Part shown: one piece after another, positions 53,722 through 63,378 of the stretch
Numbering within the stretch: position 1 is the first letter of the stretch
How the letters are laid out: each line of letters opens with the position of its first letter
From: Methanobrevibacter_A acididurans
Lineage (GTDB): Archaea; Methanobacteriota; Methanobacteria; Methanobacteriales; Methanobacteriaceae
Direction: 5' to 3'
NCBI RefSeq assembly: GCF_046197875.1
Contig: NZ_CP166991.1
Coordinates: 1-64,000, forward strand
Length of the DNA stretch: 64,000 nucleotides
Notes under the pieces: generated by a model
Database searches by the model: none
What the model saw: only the letters and a program-made list of their open reading frames with translations
Told to the model about the DNA's origin: nothing
Position numbers and translations under genes: made by a program

Positions 53722-53919
53722 CTTCTTTTAATCTCCATTATTTTTTTTCGTATTATGTATATAAATTTAAATAAATTATATTTCTTTTTATGTATTTTTT
53801 TAATTAAAAAACTTTTTTATAATATATTTATATTAATATTGAAATACAATAATAACATATTATAATTAATTTTATATTAATAATTTATAATAAGAGAAAG
53901 TTAAGTAGGTGCTATAAAA

Positions 53920-55629
53920 TTGAAAGGCGGAGAAGCCATAATAAAATCTTTGAAGGAACAAGGAGTAGATACCATTTTTGGGTATCCTGGTGGTCAAACT
54001 ATACCATTTTATGATATGTTATATGATTCTGATTTAAAACATATTTTAGTTAGACATGAACAAGGTGCTGTTCATGCTGCAGAAGGTTATGCTAGAGCTT
54101 CAGGGAAAGTTGGAGTTTGTGTTGCTACTTCTGGACCTGGGGCTACTAATTTAGTTACTGGAATTGCTGATGCGTTTATGGATTCAACTCCACTTATTGC
54201 TATTACTGGTCAAGTTCCAGTTCATTTAATTGGTAATGATGCTTTTCAGGAGGCTGATATTGTTGGTATTACAATGCCTGTAACTAAACATAGTTATCAA
54301 GCTAAATCTGCTAATGAAATACCTTCTATTATTAAATCTAGTTTTGAAATTGCTAGTACTGGTAGACCTGGACCAATTTTAATTGATGTTCCTAAGAATG
54401 TTCAAGAAGGTGAAATTACTGAATATGTTGATGATTTGATTTCAACTCCAGGTTATAATCCAACAATTAAGGGTAATATCAAACAAGTTAAAAAGGCTGC
54501 AGAATTAATTAAAATGTCTAAAAAACCTATGATTTTAGCAGGTGGTGGGGTAATAATTTCTGGAGCTTCTCATGAGCTTGATATTTTATCTAATTTAATT
54601 AATGCGCCTGTTATGACTACTTTAATGGGTAAAAGTGCTATTCCTGAGGATCAAGATAATTGTCTTGGAATGTTAGGTATGCATGGTAGAGAAGTATCTA
54701 ATTTGTCTGTTAATAAAAGTGATCTTTTAATTGCAGTTGGGTGTAGATTTTCTGATAGGACCACTGGAAAATTAGATGAATTTATACCTAATACTAAAGT
54801 TATTCATATAGATATTGATCCTGCTGAAATAGGTAAAAATGTTGATGTTGATGTTCCAATTGTTGGTGATGCTAAAAATATTTTAGGTTCTATTGTAGAT
54901 GAATTATCTGGATTTAAATCTAATAATGATTCTATGAATTGGTTTAATAATATATTAGAATGTAAAAATTCTTTCATTCCTAGAGTATCTTATAATAGTA
55001 CTCCTTTAATGCCTCAAGAAATTTTTAAAGAGATTAATGCTTCTGTTACACCAGATACTATACTTACTGCTGATGTTGGTTTAAATCAAATGTGGGCTGC
55101 ACATTTTTATGATTCAACTAAACCTAGAACATTTATTACTTCTGGTGGTTTGGGGACTATGGGTTTCGGTTTTCCTGCTGCTATTGGTGCTAAAGTTGCA
55201 ATGCCAGATAATCCTGTACTTTCCATTGTTGGTGATGGGGGATTTTTAATGGTTAATCAGGAATTAGCTACTATTAAAGAGTATGATATTCCAGTTATAG
55301 TTGCAATACTAAATAATCGTAAATTGGGAATGGTTTATCAATGGCAAAATCTTTTGTATGATCAACGTTTATCTGAAACTGATATGGGTAATACTCCTGA
55401 CTTTGTTAAGTTAGCAGAAAGTTATGGTGTTGCTGGTCAAAGAATAACTGATACTGAAGAAACAGGTAAAGCTGTAAGTAAAGCAATTAAAGATAATGAA
55501 TCTATTGTTTTAGATATTGTTATTAAAAAAGATGAATTTTTACCAATGGTTCCTCCTGGTGCTGCTGTTGATGATATTCTTGGTGAATTTAAGCATGAAT
55601 GTGATGTTTGTAATAATGGTGGTGATTAA
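53920..55629 (+). CDS. ilvB: acetolactate synthase large subunit
   Basis: Thiamine-diphosphate enzyme that starts valine/leucine/isoleucine synthesis. 569 residues: the catalytic Glu is in ILVRHEQGAVHAAEGYARAS and the ThDP/Mg motif is SIVGDGGFLMVNQELATI (GDG then N). The FAD domain lies between. The start is TTG, eight bases after GGTG, with no ATG alternative. The small subunit gene begins right after the TAA stop, so both are translated together. Confidence 0.96.
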   Translation: MKGGEAIIKSLKEQGVDTIFGYPGGQTIPFYDMLYDSDLKHILVRHEQGAVHAAEGYARASGKVGVCVATSGPGATNLVTGIADAFMDSTPLIAITGQVPVHLIGNDAFQEADIVGITMPVTKHSYQAKSANEIPSIIKSSFEIASTGRPGPILIDVPKNVQEGEITEYVDDLISTPGYNPTIKGNIKQVKKAAELIKMSKKPMILAGGGVIISGASHELDILSNLINAPVMTTLMGKSAIPEDQDNCLGMLGMHGREVSNLSVNKSDLLIAVGCRFSDRTTGKLDEFIPNTKVIHIDIDPAEIGKNVDVDVPIVGDAKNILGSIVDELSGFKSNNDSMNWFNNILECKNSFIPRVSYNSTPLMPQEIFKEINASVTPDTILTADVGLNQMWAAHFYDSTKPRTFITSGGLGTMGFGFPAAIGAKVAMPDNPVLSIVGDGGFLMVNQELATIKEYDIPVIVAILNNRKLGMVYQWQNLLYDQRLSETDMGNTPDFVKLAESYGVAGQRITDTEETGKAVSKAIKDNESIVLDIVIKKDEFLPMVPPGAAVDDILGEFKHECDVCNNGGD

Positions 55630-56136
55630 ATGAATGATTATGATGATAGTAATCAATTTCATATAATTAGTACATTAGTTGAAGATAAACCGGGTGTTTT
55701 ACAAAAAGTTTCAAGTTTATTTACAAGAAGAGGTTTCAATATTGAAAGTATCACTGTAGGTCGTTCTGAAGTTCCTAATCTTTCTCGTATGGTTATAATT
55801 GTTAAAGGGGATTATAAAGTTTTGGAACAAGTAATTAAACAATTAAATAAACTTGTTGATGTTGTAAAAGTTAAAGATTTAGAACATAATCATTCTGTTT
55901 CTAGAGAATTATGTTTGATTAAAGTTAAATCTGAGGATGAAAAATCTAAATTAGAAATTATGCAGTATGTAAATATTTTCAGAGCTAAAGTTATTGATAT
56001 TTGTGATAATAGTTTAATTATAGAAGTAACTGGTGATGTTGGTAAAATTAATGCTTTAATTAATTTACTTAAATCTCATGGTATTAAAAAGATTGCTAGA
56101 ACTGGTTCTACTGCTATGGCTCGTGGAAATTATTAA
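55630..56136 (+). CDS. ilvN: acetolactate synthase small (regulatory) subunit
   Basis: 168 residues with an N-terminal ACT domain (IISTLVEDKPGVLQKVSSLF, TRRGFNIESITVG) and a C-terminal domain, the normal two-domain form that brings valine feedback. The ATG abuts the ilvB stop and uses GGTGAT within the end of ilvB as ribosome-binding site. Confidence 0.96.
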   Translation: MNDYDDSNQFHIISTLVEDKPGVLQKVSSLFTRRGFNIESITVGRSEVPNLSRMVIIVKGDYKVLEQVIKQLNKLVDVVKVKDLEHNHSVSRELCLIKVKSEDEKSKLEIMQYVNIFRAKVIDICDNSLIIEVTGDVGKINALINLLKSHGIKKIARTGSTAMARGNY

Positions 56137-56179
56137 TTAATTTTTATATTTCATTAATTAAATTTTTGAGGTATATAAT

Positions 56180-56704
56180 ATGATAATTGATAAAGTATTA
56201 GAAAATAATCAAAATTTTGTAGAAAATTTTGAAGGTGAAGAATTAGGTCATTTGCCTAAAATGAATCTATGTATTGTAACTTGTATGGATACTCGTCTAA
56301 CTAATTTTTTAGAACCTGCTTTAGGTATTGATAGAGAGGATGCAAAAATTATTAGAAATGCAGGTAATACTATTGTTGGTGAAGATGTTATAAGATCTGT
56401 TGCAGCAGCTGTTTACTCTTTAGGTTGTGAAGAAGTTATGGTTATTGGACATACTAATTGTGGTATGAAAAATGCTAATGTGGATAAGATTAAATCTTCA
56501 ATGATTGAAAAAGGTGTACCTGAAGAAGAAATCAATAAAGTTGATTTAAGTAAATGGATTGGGTCTATTGAAGATGAAGAAATCAATGTTATTGAAACAG
56601 TGAAAAAAATTAAAGAACATCCTTTAATTGCTGATGGAATTATTGTTCATGGTTTAATAGTTGATATTGTAACTGGTGAATTAAAAGTTTTAGTTAAAGG
56701 TTAA
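56180..56704 (+). CDS. beta-class carbonic anhydrase
   Basis: 174 residues, Cab-type. Zinc ligands are seen as CIVTCMDTRLTNFL and VIGHTNCGMK (Cys, His, Cys), and Asp/Arg of the CMDTR dyad is present. It interconverts CO2 and bicarbonate for carboxylating steps. The gene follows ilvN by 43 bp, with GAGG before the ATG, so it may be co-transcribed with the acetolactate synthase genes although the pathways are unrelated. Confidence 0.94.
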   Translation: MIIDKVLENNQNFVENFEGEELGHLPKMNLCIVTCMDTRLTNFLEPALGIDREDAKIIRNAGNTIVGEDVIRSVAAAVYSLGCEEVMVIGHTNCGMKNANVDKIKSSMIEKGVPEEEINKVDLSKWIGSIEDEEINVIETVKKIKEHPLIADGIIVHGLIVDIVTGELKVLVKG

Positions 56705-56783
56705 ATTTAATTTTTTTACTTTTTTTATTTTTTTAAATCTATTCAATTTTTAATTGACTTTTGAACTTTTTCTTATAAAAGAA

Positions 56784-56791
56784 TTTATATG
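56784..56791 (+). promoter_or_regulatory. TATA box of ilvC
   Basis: TTTATATG about 120 bp before the ilvC ATG implies a leader of roughly 90 bases, longer than for other genes here. No known riboswitch was recognised in it. Confidence 0.35.
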
Positions 56792-56906
56792 TTATTAAAC
56801 ACAATATTTAATTGTTATAATTTTTATTCCAACAATAACCTTTTTTTATAATTAATGATTAATTGCTGGTTTTTTACTTAAATAATTTAATAGGAGACTT
56901 TAAACG

Positions 56907-57902
56907 ATGAAAATGTACTATGACAAAGATGTAGATAATGATGCTCTTGCAGGAAAAACTATTGCTGTAATGGGTTATGGTAGTCAAGGTAGAGCACAAT
57001 CTAGAAACTTAGCTGATAGTGGATGTAATGTCATTATTGGTTTAAGAGAAGGAGGAAAATCTTGGCAAATAGCTAAAGATGATGGTATGACTGTTAAAAC
57101 TTTTGATGAAGCTGCAAAAGAAGCAGATATTATCCATATATTATTACCTGATGAAATTCAAGCAGATGTTTATGAAAAACACATAAAACCATATGTTGAA
57201 ACTGGAAACACTTTAGCATGTTCTCATGGATATAATGTTCATTTTGATTTAATTGAACCTCCTGAAGATGTTAATGTTATAATGTATGCTCCAAAAGGAC
57301 CAGGTTCTATGGTAAGAGAAACTTACTTACAAGGTTTCGGAATTCCAGGTCTTGTTGCAGTAGAACAAGATGCTACTGGTGATGCATTACAAATAGCTTT
57401 AGGTATGGCAAAAGCTTGTGGATTTACTAAAGCTGGAGTTATTGAAACTACTTTCAAAGAAGAAACAGAAACTGATTTATTCGGTGAACAAGCTGTTCTT
57501 TGTGGAGGATTAACTGAATTAATTAATGCTGGATTCCAAACATTAGTTGAAGCTGGATATCAACCTGAAATAGCATACTTTGAAACATGCCATGAAGTAA
57601 AACTTATTGTAGATATAATTTATAAAAAAGGTTTTGCTGGAATGTGGAAAGATGTTAGTAACACTGCAGAATATGGTGGATTAACTAAAGGACCTCAAGT
57701 TATCACTGATGAAGCTAAAGAAGGAATGAAAAAAGTCTTAAGTGATATTCAAGATGGAACCTTCAAAGATGATTTTGCTGCTGAAAATGCAACTGATGCT
57801 GCTAATTTAAAGGAAATGAGAGCTGCATCTCAAAAATTAGATATTGAAATTGTTGGTACAAGATTAAGAAAAGCTTGTGGCCTTCAAGATGATGATGAAT
57901 AA
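56907..57902 (+). CDS. ilvC: ketol-acid reductoisomerase
   Basis: Second step of branched-chain amino-acid synthesis, class I enzyme of 331 residues. The Rossmann motif is VMGYGSQGRAQSRNLADSG, and MYAPKGPGSMVR, FKEETETDLFGEQAVLCGG and CHEVKLIVD carry the Mg and substrate ligands. Codon use is richer in C-ending codons than its neighbours, suggesting strong expression. AGGAGA lies nine bases before the ATG. Confidence 0.97.
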   Translation: MKMYYDKDVDNDALAGKTIAVMGYGSQGRAQSRNLADSGCNVIIGLREGGKSWQIAKDDGMTVKTFDEAAKEADIIHILLPDEIQADVYEKHIKPYVETGNTLACSHGYNVHFDLIEPPEDVNVIMYAPKGPGSMVRETYLQGFGIPGLVAVEQDATGDALQIALGMAKACGFTKAGVIETTFKEETETDLFGEQAVLCGGLTELINAGFQTLVEAGYQPEIAYFETCHEVKLIVDIIYKKGFAGMWKDVSNTAEYGGLTKGPQVITDEAKEGMKKVLSDIQDGTFKDDFAAENATDAANLKEMRAASQKLDIEIVGTRLRKACGLQDDDE

Positions 57903-58093
57903 ATTTTAAATTCATTATCACTTTTTTTAATATTATTTTAAAATAACTAATCTTAGTTATTTCTCTTTTTTTACATTTTTTTTTTTAAATTATTAATATA
58001 CAAATTTTTTTATAATACTTATTTACATAGTTTATTTATTATTAAATTAAAAGTGGAAACTTTTTAGTTTTTTCTTAATTAAAGGTAAAAATT

Positions 58094-59098
58094 ATGGTAT
58101 TTGTAGGAATGGATCACGGAACAACAGGAATATCTTTTGCTATTTTAGATTCTGATGGTAAAGTATTAGATGTGTTTAAAATTTCTCGTGAAGATAGTAA
58201 AGCAGGTAAAGTTAAAGCATTAAATGAATTATCTAAAAGAATTGATTTAGAGGCTATTGAATTAATGGCTATTACTTATGCTATGGGTGATGGTTTTGAT
58301 AAGATATTACCTATAGATAAAGTAAAAGATAGAGGTATTATTTCTATTAATGGTGCAGGTAAAGTTACTGGTGGTGGGACTTCAGTATTCTCTGAAATAG
58401 AAAATTCTAATATTCCCATTATTATGATTCCAGGTTTACATAAAAATTCATCATCTTTAAATCCATTATTTAAAGCAGCATATTCTCATCAAGCAAGTCC
58501 TGAAAAAGTTAGTATAGTTTATAATTCTTTTTTAAATACTCATTGGGATAATATGATTGTTGGAGATTTAAGTTCAAATAGTGTAAATATTCTTGTTGAA
58601 AATGGAAAAATTATTGGTGCTATTGATGCTTGTCTGGGGGCTATGGGTTTTGTTCATGGTCCTATTGATTTAGAAATGATTAGGGATATTGATGAAGGTA
58701 AACGTTCTGCTAATGAATGTTTTTCTCATGCGGGAGCTATAAAAATAGCTGGTATTGATGATAAAGTTGAGTATATGAAAGGGGACCTTTTAGATAAATA
58801 TAATAATCATGATGATTCAGCAATATTAGCAGTGGATACAATGGTTATGACTATAGCTATGGAAATTTTTGGTCTTATTGGTGTAAGTGAAAATAAGATT
58901 GATGGTATTGTATTAACTGGTTCTTTAGGTTCAATGAAAAACCCTTTTGATTTTGAAGATAAATTGAATAAATATTTAAAAAATCAGTATGATATTAAAG
59001 TTATTGGTGTGGATTCAGGTGCTATTGGTGCTGCACAAATAGCTCTTGATGTTTTTAATGGAAAAAAAGATATTTTAGGTATTGAAGTTGATTATTAA
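58094..59098 (+). CDS. methanogenesis marker protein 12 (ASKHA fold)
   Basis: 334 residues. The N-terminal phosphate loop FVGMDHGTTGISFAILDSDG and a second at residue ~160 (MIVGDLSSNSVNILVENGK), with VLTGSLGSMKNPF near the end, match the acetate/butyrate-kinase-like family found across methanogens and known as methanogenesis marker 12 (related to DUF1464). Function unknown. It is monocistronic, and it confirms that the window belongs to a methanogen. The DUF1786 protein near 22 kb has the same fold. Confidence 0.82.
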   Translation: MVFVGMDHGTTGISFAILDSDGKVLDVFKISREDSKAGKVKALNELSKRIDLEAIELMAITYAMGDGFDKILPIDKVKDRGIISINGAGKVTGGGTSVFSEIENSNIPIIMIPGLHKNSSSLNPLFKAAYSHQASPEKVSIVYNSFLNTHWDNMIVGDLSSNSVNILVENGKIIGAIDACLGAMGFVHGPIDLEMIRDIDEGKRSANECFSHAGAIKIAGIDDKVEYMKGDLLDKYNNHDDSAILAVDTMVMTIAMEIFGLIGVSENKIDGIVLTGSLGSMKNPFDFEDKLNKYLKNQYDIKVIGVDSGAIGAAQIALDVFNGKKDILGIEVDY

Positions 59099-59134
59099 AC
59101 TTCAATACTCTATTTTTTTTAATTTTTATTAGTT

Positions 59135-59965
59135 TTACCATCCTAGTGCTAGGCTTCCTATTAGTACTATTATTCCTACTATCCAACAGTAGTATGCGAA
59201 TACATCTAGGCTTTTTTCTTGTATGATTTTGAGTAAGAATTTGATTGCTAGGTATCCTGATATTGCTGCTACTATAAATCCTGCTATGTATGCTCCTATG
59301 TTTGCATCCATTGCTGGTAGGTCTTTTAATTGCACTACTGCTGCTCCAAGTATTGCTGGTATTGATAGTATGAAACTGAATTTTGCTGCAAATTCTTTAT
59401 CTAAACCTGAGAATAATCCTGCAGCTATAGTGGTTCCTGATCTGGATAATCCTGGCATGACTGCTATTGCTTGTCCACAACCCATTATTATGGATTCTTT
59501 CAATCCAATATTAGATTCATCTATTTTTCCAGTATTCATTCTTTGTGAAACATATAATAACACTCCAGTTATTAATAAAAAGAATGCTGGTATTGTTATT
59601 CCTGTGAATAATGCGGTTACTGCATCATTAAATAATAATCCCACCACTCCTACAGGTATTGTTGCAATAATAACAAGCCATGCTAGCTTTTTATAAGGTT
59701 CTTCCTTAACTCCTTTCATGAATTTTCCAGTAAATAAATCTTTCAAACTTAGGAAAAATGCATAAATCATTAAACAAATATCTTTAAAAAAGTACACAAC
59801 AACAGCAACAAGAGTACCTACATGTAATAATACATCAAAAGCAATACTGGAATCTGTAAGTCCTAGTAAATGTTGAATGAAAACAAGATGGGCTGAACTA
59901 CTCACTGGGAGAAATTCAGTTAAACCCTGAACCAAACCAATAATAATTGCTTGTATAATATCCAT
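59135..59965 (-). CDS. uppP: undecaprenyl/polyprenyl diphosphatase
   Basis: 276-residue membrane enzyme (BacA family) with about eight helices. The N-terminal GLVQGLTEFLPVSSSAHLV and the later PGLSRSGTTIAAGLFSG are the two catalytic motifs. It recycles the polyprenyl diphosphate carrier used for lipid-linked sugar or pseudomurein precursors, in line with the flippase and polymerase-like genes in the window. Confidence 0.95.
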   Translation of the reverse strand: MDIIQAIIIGLVQGLTEFLPVSSSAHLVFIQHLLGLTDSSIAFDVLLHVGTLVAVVVYFFKDICLMIYAFFLSLKDLFTGKFMKGVKEEPYKKLAWLVIIATIPVGVVGLLFNDAVTALFTGITIPAFFLLITGVLLYVSQRMNTGKIDESNIGLKESIIMGCGQAIAVMPGLSRSGTTIAAGLFSGLDKEFAAKFSFILSIPAILGAAVVQLKDLPAMDANIGAYIAGFIVAAISGYLAIKFLLKIIQEKSLDVFAYYCWIVGIIVLIGSLALGW

Positions 59966-59991
59966 AAAAAATCACATCAAAAATTATTTTA

Positions 59992-60915
59992 TTATATATA
60001 ATTTAACCAGTTGTATTTATCTTCTGTTTTTCCTTCAACTATTTCAAAGAATTTACTTTGGATTTCTTCAGTTACAGGTCCTCTACTTCCGATTCCAACT
60101 TGTCTTCCATCTATGGATCGTATAGGTGTGACTTCTGCAGCTGATCCTGTGAAGAATACTTCGTCTGCTAAGTATAAATCTTCTCTTGGTAATGGTCTTT
60201 CTATAACATCATAACCTAAATCTTTGGATATTTGCATTATACTAGCTCTTGTGATTCCATCTAATACTGAGGATGATAATGTTGGAGTGTATAATGTGTT
60301 ATCTTTTACTAAGAAAATATTTTCCCCACTACCTTCTCCGATATGTCCAGCATAATCAAGTTGTATACATTCATCAAAGCCATTTTCTGTAGCTTCTATT
60401 TTAGCTAGTTGGGAGTTCATATAATTTGCTGCTGCTTTAGCTAATGTTGGTAATGTGTCAGGTGCTGGTTTTCTCCATGAAGATACGCCAACATTTACTC
60501 CATTTTTCATACCTTCTTCACCTAAGTAAGATCCCCATTCCCAAACTGCTATTGTGGTGTTAACTGGGCAGTTTAAAGGTGATACTCCTAGTTCTCCATA
60601 TCCTCTATATGTTATAGGTCGAACATAACAAGATTTTAAATTGTTTATTTTTATTGTATCTTTGATTGCATTTGCAATTTCTTCTTGAGTGTATGGGATT
60701 GGCATTTTGTAAATTTTTGCTGAATTAAATAATCTTTTCACATGATCGTTTAATCTGAAAACTGCTGATCCTTTTTTATTATTATAACATCTTATTCCTT
60801 CAAATACTGCAGATCCGTAGTGAACAACATGTGATAATACGTGAATTTTTGCATCTTTCCAATCTACTAATTCGCCGTCCATCCATATTTTTAAATTTTT
60901 ATCGTCCCATGCCAT
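59992..60915 (-). CDS. ilvE: branched-chain amino-acid aminotransferase
   Basis: Last step of leucine, isoleucine and valine synthesis; fold-type IV PLP enzyme of 307 residues. HVVHYGSAVFEGIRCYN near the start, the PLP lysine in LPTLAKAAANYMNSQLAKIE, ECIQLDYAGHIGEGSGENIF and FFTGSAAEVTPI are family markers. AAGGTGAAAAA precedes the ATG. Confidence 0.95.
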   Translation of the reverse strand: MAWDDKNLKIWMDGELVDWKDAKIHVLSHVVHYGSAVFEGIRCYNNKKGSAVFRLNDHVKRLFNSAKIYKMPIPYTQEEIANAIKDTIKINNLKSCYVRPITYRGYGELGVSPLNCPVNTTIAVWEWGSYLGEEGMKNGVNVGVSSWRKPAPDTLPTLAKAAANYMNSQLAKIEATENGFDECIQLDYAGHIGEGSGENIFLVKDNTLYTPTLSSSVLDGITRASIMQISKDLGYDVIERPLPREDLYLADEVFFTGSAAEVTPIRSIDGRQVGIGSRGPVTEEIQSKFFEIVEGKTEDKYNWLNYI

Positions 60916-61019
60916 TTTTTCACCTTTAATTTATTATTTTGTAATTTTAAGAATTATCATTATGATTTATATTATTCAATTATTAAATAGATTACTATTC
61001 ATTTATTTTATTATTTGTT

Positions 61020-61076
61020 TTTTCTCTGTTTTTTTCTAAATTTTTTTTGGTGGGTTTTGTTTTTTCTCTGTTTTTT
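61020..61076 (+). repeat. duplicated T-rich motif upstream of tRNA-Val
   Basis: TTTTTTCTCTGTTTTTT occurs twice, near 61018-61035 and 61060-61076, separated by 25 bases. It lies beyond the tRNA promoter. No function recognised; the remaining sequence around the tRNA (60916-61370) holds no gene. Confidence 0.35.
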
Positions 61077-61103
61077 CATGATTTTTTACTCCATAATAGT
61101 AAC

Positions 61104-61113
61104 CTTTATATAG
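61104..61113 (+). promoter_or_regulatory. TATA box of tRNA-Val
   Basis: CTTTATATAG about 29 bp before the first base of the tRNA, the expected distance for an archaeal stable-RNA promoter. Confidence 0.65.
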
Positions 61114-61141
61114 TATGTTAGATAAAGTATTGGTGTTGTAT

Positions 61142-61213
61142 GGTTCCGTGGTCTAGGGGTATGATACCTCCCTTACAAGGAGGGGATCACGAGTTCAAAT
61201 CTCGTCGGAACCA
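61142..61213 (+). tRNA. tRNA-Val (anticodon UAC)
   Basis: A 72-nt cloverleaf. The acceptor stem is GGTTCCG with CGGAACC, discriminator A. The anticodon stem is CCTCC/GGAGG with loop CTTACAA, giving UAC. The T arm is ACGAG/CTCGT with loop TTCAAAT. CCA is not encoded as a separate tail (the CCA seen is the stem end plus discriminator). No intron. Confidence 0.95.
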
Positions 61214-61370
61214 CTTTTATACTTTTATTACTATTTTTATTATATTTTTAAATCATTGTTAGTTGTAACAAAATTTTTTTATAAAATAAGCTTATTTTTT
61301 GATATTTTTTAAAAATTTAAAAGAAAAAAAATTTAATTTTGAAAAAAAAGGATTATATTTAATTTTTTAT

Positions 61371-62378
61371 TTATAATATTACGAGTAACATTAAAATAAT
61401 TAATGAAATAAAGAATATAACAGTTCCTTTAACTAATATTTGAGCTCCATCTCTATCTACAAATAGTATAAGACCATAAGATAAGGCTAATGCTACTAAT
61501 AATTCTACAACTCCAGCTATACCTCCCGGTATGTTGGTTAAACTTATTAAAACATATGATATTATATAAGATAATAATACAACTACAACAATTAAGAAGA
61601 GTGTGTTACTCCATATAGGTTTTAATTTATCTATTGTAGAAGGACCCTCTTTTTTAGGTTTATCTGAATTAAAATTAAATCTATTACTAGATTTTCCACT
61701 AGATCTTCTACTAGATTTTGCATTACTAAATAATGATTTAAAATTTGGAGAATCATTCCTATTTGTATTTCCTTTAAACAAACTATGTTTTGGAGTTACA
61801 TTGTCTTCTTGACCAAAATTATCATTATTTAAAAATTCGTTCACTGTTGCTTCATCTTCATAAGATAATGGGGTGCTGTCATCTTTAACAGTTTCTATAG
61901 TGGAATTATCGTAATCTGTATCTAATAAAGGTTCACCATTATCATAAGTTGTTGGATTATCAAAAATTTCATCTTCGTTTGTTTGTTTAGTAATCAAATT
62001 ATTTAGGTTTTTAGTATGGTCTTTTTCTGAATATTTTTGAGCTAAAGCTGTTAATTTATTTCTGTCAACGAGTTTAATATTTCTTTTTTTGGCATAATTT
62101 ACTGCTTGTTTTGAAAAACTACTGCTTGTTACTATAGTAATTTTTGATGCTTTAAGTATGTCACTAACTTCTTCCATTTGTCTTAAAATATCTGTCCCTA
62201 CTTCAAATTCTTTTTCATAGTTTTTACAAGCTACAACTACTCCAATGTCACCCATGGAACTTGGAAGTACAGCATATATATCAACAATTTGTTTAGTGGT
62301 TTTAAAATTTTTATATACTTTAAAACCGGAGTCTTCCATAACTTTAGCAATAAAATTTATCAATTGTGGCTTTTCCAC
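61371..62378 (-). CDS. Mrr-like nuclease-domain membrane protein
   Basis: 335 residues. Residues 1-120 resemble the Mrr/restriction-endonuclease-like fold (Asp33 in QIVDIYAVL, core strand GVVVACKNYEK, then ITIVTSSSFSKQAVNYAKKR). The acidic or Gln residue normally two before the catalytic Lys is Ala50 here (ACK), so cleavage may be impaired. A long polar, low-complexity middle (about 120-250) leads to three C-terminal transmembrane helices. A sensor or scaffold at the membrane is as likely as a defence nuclease. No modification gene is near. Confidence 0.75.
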   Translation of the reverse strand: MEKPQLINFIAKVMEDSGFKVYKNFKTTKQIVDIYAVLPSSMGDIGVVVACKNYEKEFEVGTDILRQMEEVSDILKASKITIVTSSSFSKQAVNYAKKRNIKLVDRNKLTALAQKYSEKDHTKNLNNLITKQTNEDEIFDNPTTYDNGEPLLDTDYDNSTIETVKDDSTPLSYEDEATVNEFLNNDNFGQEDNVTPKHSLFKGNTNRNDSPNFKSLFSNAKSSRRSSGKSSNRFNFNSDKPKKEGPSTIDKLKPIWSNTLFLIVVVVLLSYIISYVLISLTNIPGGIAGVVELLVALALSYGLILFVDRDGAQILVKGTVIFFISLIILMLLVIL

Positions 62379-62548
62379 GATTTCACCTAGCTCTATTTAA
62401 ATTTTTAAAAAAAATATTATCTTTAAAAAATAATTTTTAAAATAATAAATATTTAATTATTACTTTGCCTTTTTTGATATATAAAATATATTTTTTTCAA
62501 TTTTTAATATTACAAAAATACTTATTAGTAAGAGTATAACTTTATATT

Positions 62549-63319
62549 ATGACAAATATTTTAATTAGTAATGATGATGGTGTTTATGCCTCAGGGATTT
62601 TAGCTGCAAAACATGCTGTTGAAGATTTAGGTGATGTTACAATTGTAGCTCCGTCTAATCAACAAAGTGGGATAGGTCGTGCTTTAACTCTTTTTGAACC
62701 CTTAAGAATTAACTCTTTAAATTTAAGTGATGGTACTCCAGCTTATTCCGTTTCAGGAACTCCTACTGATGCTATAACATTAGGTATTTTTGAATTATTA
62801 GATGAAAAACCTGATTTGGTTATTTCTGGAATAAATGTTGGACATAATACTGGTAAAGGAGAACTTACTACTTCTGGAACTATTGGTGCTGCTATGGAAG
62901 CTGCTGCTTTAGGTGTTCCATCTATTGCTGTTTCACAGGAAGTTTTATCCGGGACTATGAAATTTGAACGTAATGTAGAATTAGATTATTCAATAACTGA
63001 AAAACTTTTATATGAAGTTTCTGAAAAAGTTTTAAAAAAAGGTTTGCCTAAAGGTATTGATTTGTTGAATTTAAATGTTCCATCAAAACCTTCTAGTGAG
63101 GAAATACTTTTAACTCGTTTAGGTGAAAGGATGTATGTACCTGAAATTGATGTTAGATCTGATCCTAGAGGAAAACCTTATTATTGGATTGATGGATTGC
63201 CTTATCAAGGTGAAGAAGAAGGGACTGATGGTTATACTTTAAAGGTTTTAAATGTTCCTACATTAACTCCTTTAAAAATAGACTGTACGGCGGATTTAAA
63301 ATCTTTAGAAGATTGGTGA
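62549..63319 (+). CDS. surE: 5'-nucleotidase SurE
   Basis: 256 residues. The metal-site motif ILISNDDGVYASGI at the start, VAPSNQQSGIGRALTL, VSGTPTDAI and the GINVGHNTGKGELTTSGTIG block are specific to SurE. It removes phosphate from nucleoside monophosphates, possibly in housekeeping or stress. Monocistronic, with little leader, so perhaps leaderless. Confidence 0.95.
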   Translation: MTNILISNDDGVYASGILAAKHAVEDLGDVTIVAPSNQQSGIGRALTLFEPLRINSLNLSDGTPAYSVSGTPTDAITLGIFELLDEKPDLVISGINVGHNTGKGELTTSGTIGAAMEAAALGVPSIAVSQEVLSGTMKFERNVELDYSITEKLLYEVSEKVLKKGLPKGIDLLNLNVPSKPSSEEILLTRLGERMYVPEIDVRSDPRGKPYYWIDGLPYQGEEEGTDGYTLKVLNVPTLTPLKIDCTADLKSLEDW

Positions 63320-63378
63320 AACTTTAAATTTAATAATAAAAAGTGAATAAATTTTTTAAAATAAAATATAAGATTTTA

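Noticed and set aside
56792..56906. Riboswitch or attenuator in the long ilvC leader
   Set aside because: No known aptamer core, no leader peptide rich in branched-chain codons and only weak 5-bp stems.
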